From assembly GCA_017386965.1 (NCBI GenBank), contig JAFOGE010000199.1:1-5189 (forward strand): a stretch of DNA of 5,189 nt, in the 5' to 3' direction. The translations under genes were made by a program, and so were the position numbers. The stretch comes from Clostridia bacterium. GTDB taxonomy: Bacteria > Bacillota > Clostridia > Oscillospirales > CAG-272. A model generated the notes under the pieces. The model saw nothing but the letters and a program-made list of their open reading frames with translations. It was not told the origin of the DNA and searched no databases. Positions within the stretch are counted from its first letter, which is position 1. Every line of letters begins with the position of its first letter. Shown here one piece after another: positions 4,929-5,189 of the stretch.

Positions 4929-5189
4929 TTAAAGCTCATTCTCCAAAATCCACTCAAGTAGCTCCTGATATTTCATCTCACCCGCCGCGACGGCAAGACC
5001 GACACGGGCGACCTCTGCGTTGGTGGGACGGAGCTTGATGCCGTTGGTTTCCAGGAACGTGAGAAGAACGTACATTCCGATTCGCTTGTTTCCGTCCACA
5101 AAGGCGTGATTGGAGATCAGCGCAAAGCCGAGGCGCGCGCCCTTTTCCTGCTTGGTGGGGTAAAGTTCTTTTCCGTCAAAGGTGGCAAA
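4929..5189 (-). CDS. doc: Doc-type (death-on-curing, Fic-fold) toxin, C-terminal part
   Basis: The frame is open from the right edge to TAA at 4929-4931 and gives 86 residues. The signature HAFVDGNKR (fragment residues 28-36, bases 5082-5108) matches the Doc motif HxFx[DN][AG]NKR. The Lys where true Fic AMPylases have Gly (GNG[RK]R) marks the Doc branch, whose studied member (phage P1) phosphorylates EF-Tu and stops translation. The following helix MYVLLTFLETNGI and the C-terminal end also fit the fold. Relative to the roughly 126-aa P1 Doc, about the first third is missing beyond the window. Its antitoxin (Phd-like), expected just upstream, cannot be seen. A 103-aa gene follows 31 nt downstream and probably shares the transcript. 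Confidence 0.88.
   Translation of the reverse strand, partial: FATFDGKELYPTKQEKGARLGFALISNHAFVDGNKRIGMYVLLTFLETNGIKLRPTNAEVARVGLAVAAGEMKYQELLEWILENEL

Overview
The window looks like a stretch of Bacillota chromosome, most likely from an endospore-forming member of the Clostridia. The evidence is a clear SpoIVB sporulation peptidase, strong GGAGG-type ribosome binding sites, TTG start use and low-spacing operons. Core genes (acyl-CoA ligase, MarR regulator, spoIVB) are visibly GC-rich. The two ends carry accessory toxin-type genes with more variable composition. No species can be named from this sequence alone.

Layout. (1) 1-414, plus strand: the C-terminal 137 residues of an AbiEii/AbiGii-type nucleotidyltransferase toxin, cut by the left edge. 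(2) 415-617: short intergenic region with a strong, probably bidirectional terminator (553-598) and a small A/T-flanked hairpin (533-551). (3) 618-2875, minus strand: a two-gene operon, marR-family regulator then a long-chain-type AMP-forming acyl-CoA ligase, joined by an ATGA overlap. It is driven by a consensus promoter (TTGACA, 17 bp, TGCTATAAT) at 2941-2969. An inverted repeat covering the -10 edge and the start of the transcript is a good candidate autoregulatory operator. (4) 2970-3324: about 350 bp with no convincing full gene, but with two very short ORFs that each have a good Shine-Dalgarno. The second ends 4 nt before the start I choose for spoIVB. (5) 3325-4494, plus strand: spoIVB, with signal anchor, PDZ and S55 serine peptidase domains and the catalytic residues in place. 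Its usual neighbour spo0A is not downstream. (6) 4495-4585: convergent gap with a long terminator for the minus-strand genes and a possible truncated gene start. (7) 4586-5189, minus strand: a Doc/Fic-type toxin cut by the right edge, followed 31 nt later by an unrecognised 103-aa gene that is visibly more AT-rich.

How the genes relate. The MarR/ligase pair is probably one regulated unit for activating fatty or other carboxylic acids to acyl-CoA. spoIVB is a separate sporulation gene whose product signals from forespore to mother cell. The AbiEii and Doc ends are the toxin sides of two different toxin-antitoxin systems whose antitoxin genes, if present, lie outside the window. The best candidates for something undescribed are the 103-aa gene behind doc and the leader-ORF arrangement before spoIVB. 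I see no CRISPR array, tRNA, rRNA, transposase or obvious large new system.
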